From: Elysia chlorotica
Lineage: Eukaryota; Mollusca; Gastropoda; Plakobranchidae
DNA: 64,000 nucleotides
Assembly: GCA_003991915.1 (NCBI GenBank)
Contig: RQTK01000005.1
Coordinates: forward strand, 183,935 to 247,934
Reading direction: 5' to 3'
Positions within the stretch are counted from its first letter, which is position 1. Every line of letters starts with the position of its first letter. Below the pieces are notes generated by a model. The model made no database searches and was not told where the DNA came from. It was given only the letters and a program-made list of their open reading frames with translations. Both the position numbers and the translations under genes were made by a program. Positions 1 to 37,300 of this stretch are shown here, in pieces.

Positions 1-746
1 TTGTGTGGGGGAGGGGGGGGGAGGGGCTGACACAACTGCATGAAATGGCGTCTATCCATTTTCTGTGGGTGTTAATCCTGGCTATTTACTTGCTGCCTTG
101 CTTGTATATAAAGCATAAGTTGCTTCAGATTGAGAGGGTAAAAATCCAGCAGCTTACAACTATCACGGCAGCCACTGTAAGTTGGTAAAACATTAGTACT
201 TGACCAATCGGGTGCAGTGAAGTGTCTTGATGAGTGAAACCAATTTCAAGCTATCTATCTACGTGGTAAACTTACTGCACGAAAGGCATCAATCAAATTA
301 TCTTTGTGAGTGTGAAGAAGTAAGGATATAGCTACACTTATTTATTATCTTTATAAATTAAGGTGTATCTTAGATCATCATGAATTTTTTTTAAAACGGG
401 AACAGGTAATTTAAAATTCGCATACATTCTTTAAAGAATTAAAGTTTCGAGTGTTCTCACTCCCTCACCCACAGATTCACTTTTTTACTCGCTCACATAT
501 TCGTTAACTTTTCTTTCTTGATATACCTTAGGTCTAGAGCCATTGCTTTGAGAATATTTTATCTTTTCAGTCATTGTCATTTTATTTAAAAAACAATATC
601 ATGCCTTAGTTTGTTGTTGTTTTTTTAATTAAGTTATTAGGCATTTCGGATTTTTGTCTGCCTAGTTTAAAGTATTGATGAAAACTAGATATCCATTTGG
701 CATGTTATACAGTTTGTTCTTATGATTATTATAATTATTATTAATT

Positions 747-820
<74 letters not shown>

Positions 821-868
821 TATTATTACTATTATTATTATTATTATTTAAAGTGGCTTGCAAACAAA

Positions 869-948
<80 letters not shown>

Positions 949-1944
949 CTATTGCGAACGTAAAGCCCTAGAATTGATCCGGTAAGCAACAACCAAATTA
1001 AGATCTTCAATGTTTATTATGTTATGACCCGCTACATTTTAGCTACAAACTGTATTGAAATTTGGAAATAAAAATCCTTCACCATGAAAAGTTACATCGA
1101 CTTAGGTATTATAACACCGCCTTCCCAAAGTAGTTCAGGGATATATTTCAACTTCTGATTGATTTAAATGTTAATCACTACATATAAATGAAGATTTTAA
1201 TTGAAAAAGGCAAATTGGAAGCTTTTTAAATTTTTCGGGGTCTATGTGTACCTTTGTTAGCCCAAAAATCTCTTCTGTTCAGCGATTATTTTTTGTGAAA
1301 AGTACAACCCAAATAGATAGGTTTTTGTTGTTTTTAATGTGTGTTTGTTTGTTTTATTGTTGTTGTTTTGTTTTTGTTTTTGTTTAGTTGTGATGGATCT
1401 GTAGGCCCTAAGTGATTTAGAGAAAAATCGTCGTTGACGGGTTGTTTGTTTTTTTTTAATCATTCCCGCGGTTAATTCTTAAGATTTCATTAAGAATTTC
1501 AGCCATAGAATTGTGCATGTGAAATGAAGGTTTTAAGATAAATGTTTTAATGTAGAAATCAAGATGATAAACTCACTTATATTGTTCACATGTATTTCAG
1601 TTTGAACAGCCTTGGACACAGTGAGAAGAGTTCCCTTAAATTTCTCATACTTATAATGTGTGACTATTTTCAAAATCAAAGTGGTGTCTTCATAGAATAG
1701 GAAGATCTACAAAACGCTTTCCAATCACTAGTTAAAAAAAAAATACAGTTTGTTTGTTAGTTCTTTGTTTTATTTTTTGTATTTTATTTGTTTGTTTTTT
1801 TTCTGTTTTGTTTTGTTTTTGTAAAAAAAAAATCTAGTCAAAATATATAAATAAATAAGAAATTACCGACTCCAAAACTGTCGATCCGCGAGTCTGAACT
1901 TTGGACATAACTAAATTCTGACACTGGTTAAACTCTCTGAAATA
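1..1944. other. Region upstream of the first gene, no gene seen
   Basis: AT-rich DNA before the start codon at 1945. It holds the microsatellite at 746-947 and several T-rich runs. The short open frames here are low-complexity or lack splice and codon-use support. A promoter for the gene at 1945 presumably lies in the last few hundred bases, but I see no clear TATA or initiator element. Confidence 0.6.
746..947. repeat. (ATC)n then (ATT)n compound microsatellite
   Basis: About 24 ATC units (748-820) run into imperfect ATT units, a short unique piece near 850-868, then about 25 more ATT units. Open frames across it encode only poly-His/Tyr or poly-Asn/Asp and are not genes. Confidence 0.97.
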
Positions 1945-27023
<25,079 letters not shown>

Positions 27024-27051
27024 AATGGTCCAAAAGGAAATGGAAAGTTAA

Positions 27052-27057
27052 AATAAA
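27052..27057 (+). terminator. Poly(A) signal AATAAA for the first gene
   Basis: The hexamer lies 28 bp after the stop codon at 27021-27023. This supports an actual 3' end here, although the hexamer is common by chance in AT-rich DNA. Confidence 0.4.
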
Positions 27058-27479
27058 GAGAAGGGTGGATTTGAGAGTGTATATTTTTGTTGGGTTGTAA
27101 TTTATTGTGTATCATATATCATGAAATGTATACTCAGGGTCTTTAGAGAAAGTTTATTGCATTTGACAGAGGTGAGAATGTTTGTGTGCTCGAAAAAATT
27201 AATTTCTCAAGAACATGGACATTGGATATCTTAATAAGTCTTGAGGTATTTCTCAAATCTACAACAGGACCCTTCCTGTTGTGTACATTGTATTTGGGAT
27301 TTTAAGAACTCCATTTTTAATGGGGCGATACAATACAAATGTATTCCCTGATGCAAATTGCAAGTTTAGAATTATGAGACACCAGTAAGAAAAATTCAAA
27401 TACATATAGCAGCGATGATAACAAACTTCGGGAAAATACGGCACGAAAATGAAGACAAAACCAAACAGACTTTTCAGAA

Positions 27480-27640
27480 AACGATACACGCTCTGACTAA
27501 TATATGTAGCAAACTAGCCCTTAATGTGAGTCAATGAGTGCTCATACATGCATTCTGTCTTTATGTACGGCTGCGAGACTTGGACATTGAAGGAACAGCT
27601 TCAGATACATCACAACTGATGTGTGATATTATCCTTCGTC
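27480..27640 (+). mobile_element. LINE reverse transcriptase fragment
   Basis: The plus strand reads HSVFMYGCETWTLKEQ around 27552-27600. This is the YGCETWTL motif found near the C-terminal side of many RTE/Ingi-like LINE reverse transcriptases. Only about 150 bp is recognisable, and upstream sequence is weakly similar in a shifted frame. Confidence 0.6.
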
Positions 27641-28519
27641 CTTAAAAGAGTTAGAAGTTATGGATTTTTTAAACGATTACCGTCAAAACGCAAAACCTCC
27701 AAATAGATGTGTTTTCGGACCTTAAAAGTTTGCATTAAATATACCTATTTGATGACATTTTTTTACAAATAATATCATTGTTGTCATGGCCAATAACAAT
27801 CACCTTTTCTGTGTGCATATATGTGCCGTTATATTGTGATACAGATATAGGAAAACTTGAGTTGTTTAAATTTTGTTTATATACAGTGCATGTGTACAAG
27901 CTTTTTGGAGAATGCACATGTGTGAAAAATATTTAAAAGGATACCCTTTTTCTGTTTTGTGTTGTTTGTTTTTTGGGTTTTTTTTTTCTTTATGTTTTTG
28001 TTAGAGTTGGAATATTTCCTCAGTAGAAGGAACAAAATGTGCATCAAGCAAAACTACAGACTGCCCGCGTCCCCCCGCGCCACACCGCGGTGTCTGATGA
28101 CTTCAACAAAAACCCCCCCCCCCCCCCCCCAAAAAAAAAAAAAATGTAAAGAAACAGAAGATTCCCTTTGCTTTACAAATCAATTCGCCCATCGAGCACA
28201 TACGTCTTATGAATGTTATTTTCATTCATTCGTAACTTGAAGGATGAAGGAAATAGATGCATTTGTGTTTAAAAAAATTTTCACGATGATTTTTATTCGT
28301 TTTTTATATTTAAAACGTTTTCTTTGTTTGTTTGTTTTTTATTTTTGTTTTTTAATCTAAATCCAGAAATCACCTAAATGACTCCTTTTAAATTTTCATG
28401 TATTTATTTGCTGTAAATATTGCTGTAGTCTTTAAAATACTGGGAAAAGGTTTCTTTAAACTACATTTTTAATGCGTTTCAAGCTCACTTTTTCTTTAAA
28501 TTAGTATCACTACTTCTAT

Positions 28520-28597
<78 letters not shown>

Positions 28598-31165
28598 ACT
28601 ACTACTACTACTACTTCTATTACTGCTACTGCTGCTGCTGCTGCTACTAATAATATTTGAAATTTCTGAAGTTGCTGTTACGTCTACTGCAACAGATTCT
28701 ATAAATTATCTCACCGCAATTCTGATCCATAAGTATTGTTACTGTAAGGTATAACTATTGTCGCAGGTAATATTATTTCAGTAATTGTTCTTTTTTAACT
28801 TTTGATATTTGCGATGAGTATATGAGTATATCAATGATCTTGTTGTTTTCCCTTCTCTTGTACTCCTATGTTGCTATTGTTACCACCACGATTATAGTAA
28901 TGCTTTCGGTAGTTGTATTTTTTTCTAATTTTTTTTTAGTGTTTCTATTACGTATACATGCTTGCGAGAACTCTAGAAGATGATGCAGCCTTATACATTT
29001 GTCCACGCATTCTAGTAGATAACCAAACCAAAACACAATCATGTTTAACGCAGGGGCGTAAAGTAAAGTCTTTAAATGCATATTTCTAAATCAGGAAATG
29101 TGACTTCAATGTCATAAAAATGAGCTCACTTACACTTTGTTACAGTTTGTCTAAAAAAAAAGTTAAACTAGAATTAGCATTATCTAGTTGTTAGAATCCA
29201 AGCAAGCGTGCTTTCACAGTGAGTTCAATTTTTTATTAATTAAATTATTTTATTAATTTTTGGAAAAGGTACAGGATTCTGTCTTAGATAAGCAATATCA
29301 GATAATGCCCACGTATTATATTTGTTATTCGTTTGCCATAATTATGAAACATAAAGGTTTTAGATGAGTTGACAGAAGTAAAGATAGATTTCTTGTAAGA
29401 TAGCGCATTAATTTGTTCTGCATATTTTATACACATAGTAAATTTGTTGAATGTAACAATAATATGTATAGTGTACCCCCTTTGCCTGTGTAAACTTTTG
29501 CCTATTTGGTTTGTTTAATAAGATAGCAAAGATTTCAATAACCCATACGTTAGTGGTTAATGGAAATTCTTACAATAGCTGACAAAAAAAGAATCATTAC
29601 AATTGAGACTCTTTCGTACGCAATTGTAGACAAAAACCAAAGGGGTGTAGAATGTTGCGGACATGGAAAGATGAAGTGAAACAAGAATAGATAGTAGGGA
29701 ATAAAAAGGCAGGCACGTCGTTTAGAGACAGAGAGAAGAAGAAAGAGACAGGGTGAGGGGTGAGGCTGGAGGGGGAAAGAAAGGAAAAGGAATGGAAAGA
29801 GGGGGAGGAGTAGAGGGATGAGGGTGGCGTTAAAAGTTAAATTGAAGCTATCATGTAATAGGAGATGAGAAAAACAGGTGAGATGGTTAATAACAATCAG
29901 TGAGAAGTCAAAGGTGAAAGGGTGAGATTTAACTATATTTTAACATTAATAACAAGCAGAAAATGAACTGGTCATGATTAGGGCGCATGTTTGACTTTTT
30001 TTTCTGTTCATGTCGTCCTTAGTTAAACTCAGTACCGGGTACTGATAAGAACACCACAAATTTTAATTGTGAATGGTTGTGATCTTTAAGTTTGTCAATT
30101 ATAAGTGATTAAGGAAGAAAGTTATTGGACCTGTAAATGTGAATATGTCTCGTGCATACAACGTATAATTTAATTTTATTTTGTGTTCTGATTGCAGTAA
30201 TTGCTATTACATTCCTGTGATGATTTTGATTGTACAGGAACATTGATGTTATTGTAAAAAATCTAAATCCTGCGCGCTTAAGAAAGACAGCAGGTGTTCT
30301 AAATATAAAATTATATTGCATCGTTAACTTCAGAATTTGCTTTTCCTATTCCTCAAAAGTTGTATTTGTTGTTTGGTTTAATTTCCTGTGTGTCTGAACC
30401 ATCTCGTGAGCTTTCACTTTAAATGTTGTTTTTGTCGGTTGTTGTTTTTTTTCTGTTGTTGTTTTTTGATTTCACACCAGCGTATATTATTTTGTATCTT
30501 TACAGAAATGGAATAACTATGAGTCTTCTTATGCATTACGTAAATGCATTGGGCCTTAAGTAAAACGTTGTGATGGGCTTAAGATTCGTCGTAAAAACAC
30601 CAATGAGGTGAAAACTACTCGATTCGGAAAACCACGGATCAAGGGGGTTCTCCAGACCCTGAATGGCGAAGTTACACGCGAGTAGCCTACATTGACCAAA
30701 AGCGGGAAGTTTCTTCTTCCTTTGAGAATAATTAGAATGATACGAGAAAGGCGTTTATATATCTGCTTTGAGAACTGGTCAGTTATACTTTCATAAAGCT
30801 AATTATGATAACCGTTGTTACTTATGGTGTAAAAAAAAAAAAGTTTAGCCGAAGATCAAATTTAAAAATTCTAGTCATTGTTTTACTTTTAGATGAAAAG
30901 TGCGATACTGCATGCCTGGGGTATAGCAAAAAAAAAAAAAAAAATACACGCACTCGAGTGTCCAGGGAAAAAAACGGTGTATACAATGTGTCGATGTGTG
31001 GATTTGGTTGGGTGAACAAGCTTGGTGATTATCAAGATTAAAAGGTTGATACTGTTTGAAATGTGTCTACCAAACTAAATATTATGGTTGTTTTCACTTC
31101 GTTATAATTTGACTGAGAAAGGAAAATGTTTCTTGTTACGATTAAGCTCCCGTGGCGCTTATATT
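27641..31165. other. Intergenic region, simple repeats only
   Basis: No coding exon was found on either strand. Notable pieces are a C-run followed by an A-run (28113-28144), an (ACT)n tract (28519-28620) and a purine-rich stretch (29710-29830). I searched it for a TGF-beta cysteine-knot exon and saw none. Confidence 0.5.
28519..28650. repeat. (ACT)n microsatellite with GCT tail
   Basis: About 30 ACT units with one break, ending in a few ACTGCT-like units. Confidence 0.95.
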
Positions 31166-31332
31166 GTATGAGTTGAGTTGCTGAGTTGCTTTAACGTCCA
31201 ACGTCAGCACTACGAGTATATAGGCAATATCATGGGCGGGTTCCAAGAATGAGGTCTGACAATTTTATGTGCTGCCATACACATGGCGGGGATACCATGA
31301 CTCCTGTCTCAGCCGGTTACACTGAAAAGTTA
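31166..31332 (-). repeat. SINE copy, tRNA-like head missing
   Basis: It matches the SINE at 45668-45905 from the gagttg end through the shared ggcggggataccatgactcc block and stops in the shared ctcagccggt word. The tRNA-derived head is absent. Confidence 0.75.
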
Positions 31333-31956
31333 CATGTATGAACAGTACGTCATTTTGAGTAAACAATGATACAGTCAAAAGTCAGTGGGTCTGCAGTAGT
31401 ACTAGTACCACGTCGCCGTAGCTAACAAGTCCTAAGCCTTTTATTTTCACAATTAGAACGATTCGTAAGCGTACCATAACGTTGTACCAAGTTTTTCATA
31501 AAAACACGATGGATTAGTGGAATGACGCGAAGAACTTGACATAGCCTAAACGCAAGAGGACTGCTATCTGTCCCCGCAGTTTTTGACACCAAAAAATAGC
31601 AAAATATGACACATTTGCCAAAAATATTACTAAACGTTTTAAGACAGTATGGTGAGCTGCCGCTTTCTTTACGTCGAGGCGACTGAGAATCAAGGGAACT
31701 TTTTTCGTTTGTAAAAAATACATGAAGGTATATAAAAAAATGTTTACTTAAAAAAAGTATTTAATGTTCCTCTAAGATCCAATGTGTCAAGTGACTAGAT
31801 TCTATGCATTTACTACATTTGTTTATTGAATTATGTTAAGGTTGAAACTACGATAACCATTGGTCATTTCTGAAAATTCCAACTTCAATCATGTGGGTTG
31901 ATTTCGACACCCTACTTCCCAGAAAGAGAGGAAAAATGGGAGTCCTATCAACCTAT

Positions 31957-31959
<3 letters not shown>

Positions 31960-32010
<51 letters not shown>
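31960..32010. repeat. (GA)n microsatellite
   Basis: About 24 GA units. Confidence 0.95.
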
Positions 32011-32012
<2 letters not shown>

Positions 32013-34366
32013 CAGACCGACAGAGAGACAGATAATACCGACATTAACTGTGCATGGGTTACATGTAATTTTTTGTTTTGTTGTTAAATTGTCCTCGAGA
32101 TCATCGGAGATGGTTTTATAAAATACAAAATTTAACTTAATTAACTGTACAAGTCCATGGCTGCATTATCTGGACGCAAATTGTCATGTGGGCATAATTA
32201 AGTGTACATGAATTATATATGTGTAAAGAATAGATCGACTGATTGATGAAAATGATCATAAAATTAAAACCAACATCTAGGAAAGCTTAAGTTATGTGTG
32301 AGAAGAAAAATAACAAAATGGGTTGATTGGACTTTTTTTTTAAGCTCAAACTTTATTTAATTAATATGTTTCTCCCTTCAGAAAAATTTATTTCCTTGAT
32401 TTTTTTTTTATTACAGACAAGTCTGAATATTATACTGAATAACATTTTTTGTCTCAAGTAAGAACAGAAAATTGATATTAACCTTACGAACTATATGTAA
32501 ACGTTAAATGGGCATTGAAGAAGCAAAATAAGTACATGTATGCATTGACTTTTAGAATATTTGATTATAATCTGTTGATGCACCATCAACAATGTCACAA
32601 ATATATAATATCAGCTGACAACTTCATGATTGCACATTTCCCTTAATGGAACATATAAAAATCTTTGAAACCTGGACTTTTAAACTTTTAAGACAGATAA
32701 TGAAAAACATAACATGTTCTCAAAATATGCAATACTCACAACGAAAATAAAGATATGTATGCCAGATGCAACATAAAAAGACGAAAATTCCATTTGTACA
32801 AAAATCAAGTACATATACATAATTATGTGATAAACAAGGAGGTTTCATTGTTATTATTAAAAAGATGTGAATGATGCAGGGGTCCAGGTGATAATCTCTG
32901 ATTTCTGAACAGTGTCTATACCCTGTGTTAGCATTGATTTAAGGCTAAAACCGGTTCTAGAGTTAATTTTACAAACTAGATTTGTTAAATCTCAAGAATT
33001 ATCTTTCTTCAAACAGGAAAGTTTAAACACACACAAAAAATCCCTATCAATTTTTAATCATCTGCAAAAAAAAGTACAGCTCGCTCTCTTTATCCTAAAC
33101 TAGGCCTACATGGAAAAAAAAGAAAGAAGAAAAGCAAAAACAAAACAAAAAAGAGAGAAAAAAAAACTATATTGCCTTTATGGTGAAATTGATTCTATGT
33201 TCAGCTCTGTATTTAAAGAGAAACATTGTCCAATTTTTAATATCTAACTCTGTACTGTCCTTCAAATACATACCTTTGACTTAGAGCCCCACATTTTCTT
33301 TGACTCCAAGGATCTGGTTTTGGCTTACATCAAAGCAGATCAAAATATTGTAACAATATTGTTTTAAAAAAAACTATGTATCCTATACCAGAGAGACTAA
33401 ATTGAAGTTCTTAAGAGCTCTCTGACAAAGAGAACTATAAGTGTAACTTATGATTTAAAGGTGGGAAAGTATACACATAGAGTATACAGAACTCCATGAG
33501 AGGTTAACTACCCAGAACAAGATCATGTTTAAACCAGCACAAGCATGACTTTCTATATGAATATATACACCTAACTTTGAATGAATAATGAAAGTGAGAT
33601 CAAGCATTAAAAAAAGACAAAAAATAGGGACAGAGAGACCTTGAACAGCCTTTACCTTTATACTAATGCAAATATCAAGATCTTGTACATTTATTAAAAA
33701 AGAACTAGTCATGTTTTTAATCATTAGTAATAATCTATTACACTGATGCTAATGATATTCTTCCAATAAAAATAACTCAAGAGATACAACTGTATTGTAT
33801 GAAAACAAAAAATTAAATTCTTTTAGATTAAAAATGGCAGTTTTTAGGTTGAATTTCAAACATATTTAAACTCTATAAAACCAGGAATAAGCTGCCTACT
33901 GCAAGACGAGACTCAAGCACAAATGCAGCAATCTTTTAAGGGTTTTTAATTTCACCATATGATTACATAAAGACAAAAGTTCATTCTAAAACAGATAGTT
34001 TAAAAACAAGTACATATTTTATTACTAAATTTGTTAAAACAGCATTTGAAAGCAGATTTAACTGTCTCTACTTGTCAAATCAAAATTGTTTTGTGCGCAA
34101 TCTTCAATGCAATCTTTTTAACCCCATGATCAATTAGAAAGTTAAAAGTCTTTGAATGTTACTAAAGTAGATGCATACATTGGTACAAAGGGTAGTAGGA
34201 AAATGGTATACATAGATTTTAATATACATGTATTATCATTTTAAAAGTTTATTTGAGCTAAATCCCCTAAAACTACAACACTTTTTCTCCCTTCACAGAC
34301 AAAAAAAATGTTTTCTTTTTATCAAGTTGAAAGAATATAAAATGATTTGGTTGTGTCATGGTATTT
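32011..34366. other. Very AT-rich intergenic DNA, no gene seen
   Basis: Long A and T runs and short frames without homology. It lies left of the transposon at 34367. Confidence 0.5.
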
Positions 34367-37300
34367 CATCAGCGTCATTCCACAAATGCCTAAGTCAAAA
34401 ATTGGGGTTTTCCAGATTAATGTGTCAAACTAAAAAGTAATATCATCAGCTAGTTACTGTAAAATTATGCAGTTTGTTTCGTTGCCTAATTCCCGCATTT
34501 TAGACAAAAAATCACCCAAGTCTGAAGTTCTTCTTAGGCAATCCCTTTTTTAAAGATGGCTGACTCGGGGAAACCATGGGAAAGGTCCAGGCGCTCACTT
34601 CTTTCTGCCGAGAAAGTTATTGCACAGCCAGATCGTGGTGAGTCTATGCCTTTAGAAGAAACATGTTTATTCCTATTTTGTAATTAGTCGTGTAATGTTA
34701 AATTACCGGTACAACTAAAAAGCTTATTAATTTGGCAATGAAATACATGTACTACTTGTGTATACCGCAATTGCACAAGTCAAGGTTGTCTTTACTGGTA
34801 AGAACGCAAATTGTGCTAAAAAAAAAACTTTGGCAGATAAGGAACTAATGTTTTTAGTACACAAGTACTTAATGATACTTAATCTGACTTTGGGATAAAG
34901 ATAGAGAAGGCAATTAAAACTTAATGTAGCTATGAATTGATAACTTGGTTATCGTCATTACTTCGTGGAGGATGTTGAGCACTATATTAGTTTAAAAGGT
35001 GTGAAAATGTATGGCTTTTCAAGACAACCTACAATGGTTATAATTTTGTATTAGGAATTAGTTTTTTTAGCGTCTAATTTTACATAAAAATATTATTTCA
35101 TCAGACTCTCAAACTCAGTCAAGTCAATCTGAAATGAGTGAAGGCAGTGATCATGATCAACTGGATAACATGGAAGTCCTTGAATCTTCTATAACAAGCC
35201 CAGGTGTGGAAGACTTCCTTCAACTTGCTCTACAACTTCGAGATTTTTCAAAACAAGTTACAACTCCTGAGAATGCTCAAGGTATGATTACTTTTCTTTT
35301 TTTGTGAGAAGCAATAAAAGAATTGCATCAAATCATAAAGTTGTTAGTGTCTTTTTTATTCGGAAAAAAGTATGATATATTATAATATGCTCTCTTGTAA
35401 TTGACCATTCAACATTCACATTAAGCAGTTTTATTAGTTACAAAGCAGGGTAACCTAATGATAAAATTGATGTTTTCATAAGTTCGAATATACATGTTAT
35501 TTTTAAATTAAAATAATGATGATAATGATGGAAGCTGTTTGTTTGTTTAGTTAAGCAGGGTGTCCAGCAGATTCAACCTGCAATTAGAATTTACTACCTA
35601 GGAAAATGAACATTTTTTCCCGTTCTGGTGTCATAGTACGTCATTGCGTGATAGAAAATAAGGAAAAAAAAAACTCTGCATATTATCATATTCATTATTG
35701 TAACATCATTCATATGCTTCATATTTATGCCTAGTAATACCAGTAATGAACAGGCCTAATCATAATGGGCTTACCTTATCATTGATTTGCAAGTGGAACA
35801 TTTACTACCAGATCATTGGATTTTACGACCGGCGAGGTAAATTTACGACCATTTACGACCAGAATACAAAATTTACTACCTATTTACGACTTTACGACTT
35901 TGCTTTATAAGTCTTGTATACCATAAAGTTGATTCATAACAATGAGCATGTATACATTTTTATTTTATTTTAATGTATTTTGTTTTAAGGAGGAGATGAT
36001 GAAGAAGACACTGGCACTAGTTCATTTCCTGGGTCTCATCCATCTACCAATGAGCACTTGGGCTCCAGTCCATGATCACCACATCAGGATGATCAACTAT
36101 CATCTGCAGAATGCGGAGGTATGTAACTGCATGTTCAATATTTTATATCATGTCACAGATTCAATCGTTTATCCCTCAAAGGCAAATTAATTAAATTATT
36201 TTCTCCACTGTTCACTCAGGGGTTTGGTAATATGCAAACTAAGTGCCTACGCTCCTTATACCTGCTTTCTAATTGTTTCAGTCAAAATATTCCCAATCGC
36301 TACCATCACTATTAAGATATTGGACCTGTAAATGCACACATTATGTTCCTCCACTCGCTATGGATAATTTCCTTTCTTATCAACACACTTTGGTTGTCTT
36401 GTTTTTCATCTGCCAATACCATTCTTTATTTCCCTTTTGTTATCTCCAACAATCACACAGCATTATGTTTATCAGGTTATCCTCTATATTGTTAAGATTT
36501 TCTGAAAAACGAGTTTGATAGAAGTTTATTTTTTTTTTAAAACAGTTAGTTGACATGTTTTCTTACTTTGGGATGATGCACTTATATAACCAAGCCTACA
36601 TTTTGATTCTCTTTCCTCTTTAGGAGTGCTCAGAGGCAATGAAAGCATCACTGAGATCACTGACCAGCGACCAGGACATTCCGTCAAAGCAAACAACACA
36701 ATCTCCTACTCAACAAGATGGTAATTGACTTTATTTCTCCTATAAAAATCCAAAGATGCAGTGTTGTGTAGATTGTGTGAGAGCGTTTAAGTTTATCAGT
36801 TCTCTGTAAGTGATAACAGACTATGTTAAGACATACATAATTATTGTTGAAGAGGTGGTAGTCAATGAACATAAAAAGTAAGATTCTCCGGTCCACAATT
36901 ATAGCCATTGAGTTTTCAATCGTTTTACATTAAGATGACCTTTGAATAAAAGTATATTAAAGCACAAAACTTAGCAATGCTGTAAATTACAGATAGGGTT
37001 GATAAGCCTTTGCTTTCCCAAATTTTGAAATATTAAAACTAGCAACACTATCTTCTTGTGAGCACACCATAGCTCCACTAGATTAAATATCTATTACTAT
37101 AACTGATGCAAATATTCTTCCTTTCTTGTTTTTCAGCCATGAGTGAGAGATCCCCCATTCCAGCCATCAATTTCCTCTGATTCCGAATAGGTATCATCTG
37201 AGGAACCTGCTAACGAACCAACACCAGTACAGAAGAGAAAGAGAAACAAAAGGACAATTCTGTCAGGGTGGCAAAACATATAAGCTAACACAATAGACTA

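Noticed and set aside
722-1010. Open frames encoding poly-His/Tyr or poly-Asn/Asp
   Set aside because: Direct translations of (ATC)n/(ATT)n microsatellite.
28060-28110. GC-rich patch after the TGF-beta-like gene as a missing growth-factor exon
   Set aside because: No frame gives knot cysteines or the GW/WI motif, and no proper splice borders.
30805-31041. 78-codon frame ending GFGWVNKLGDYQD
   Set aside because: Briefly considered for the knot GW motif, but lacks cysteines and acceptor and is A-run rich.
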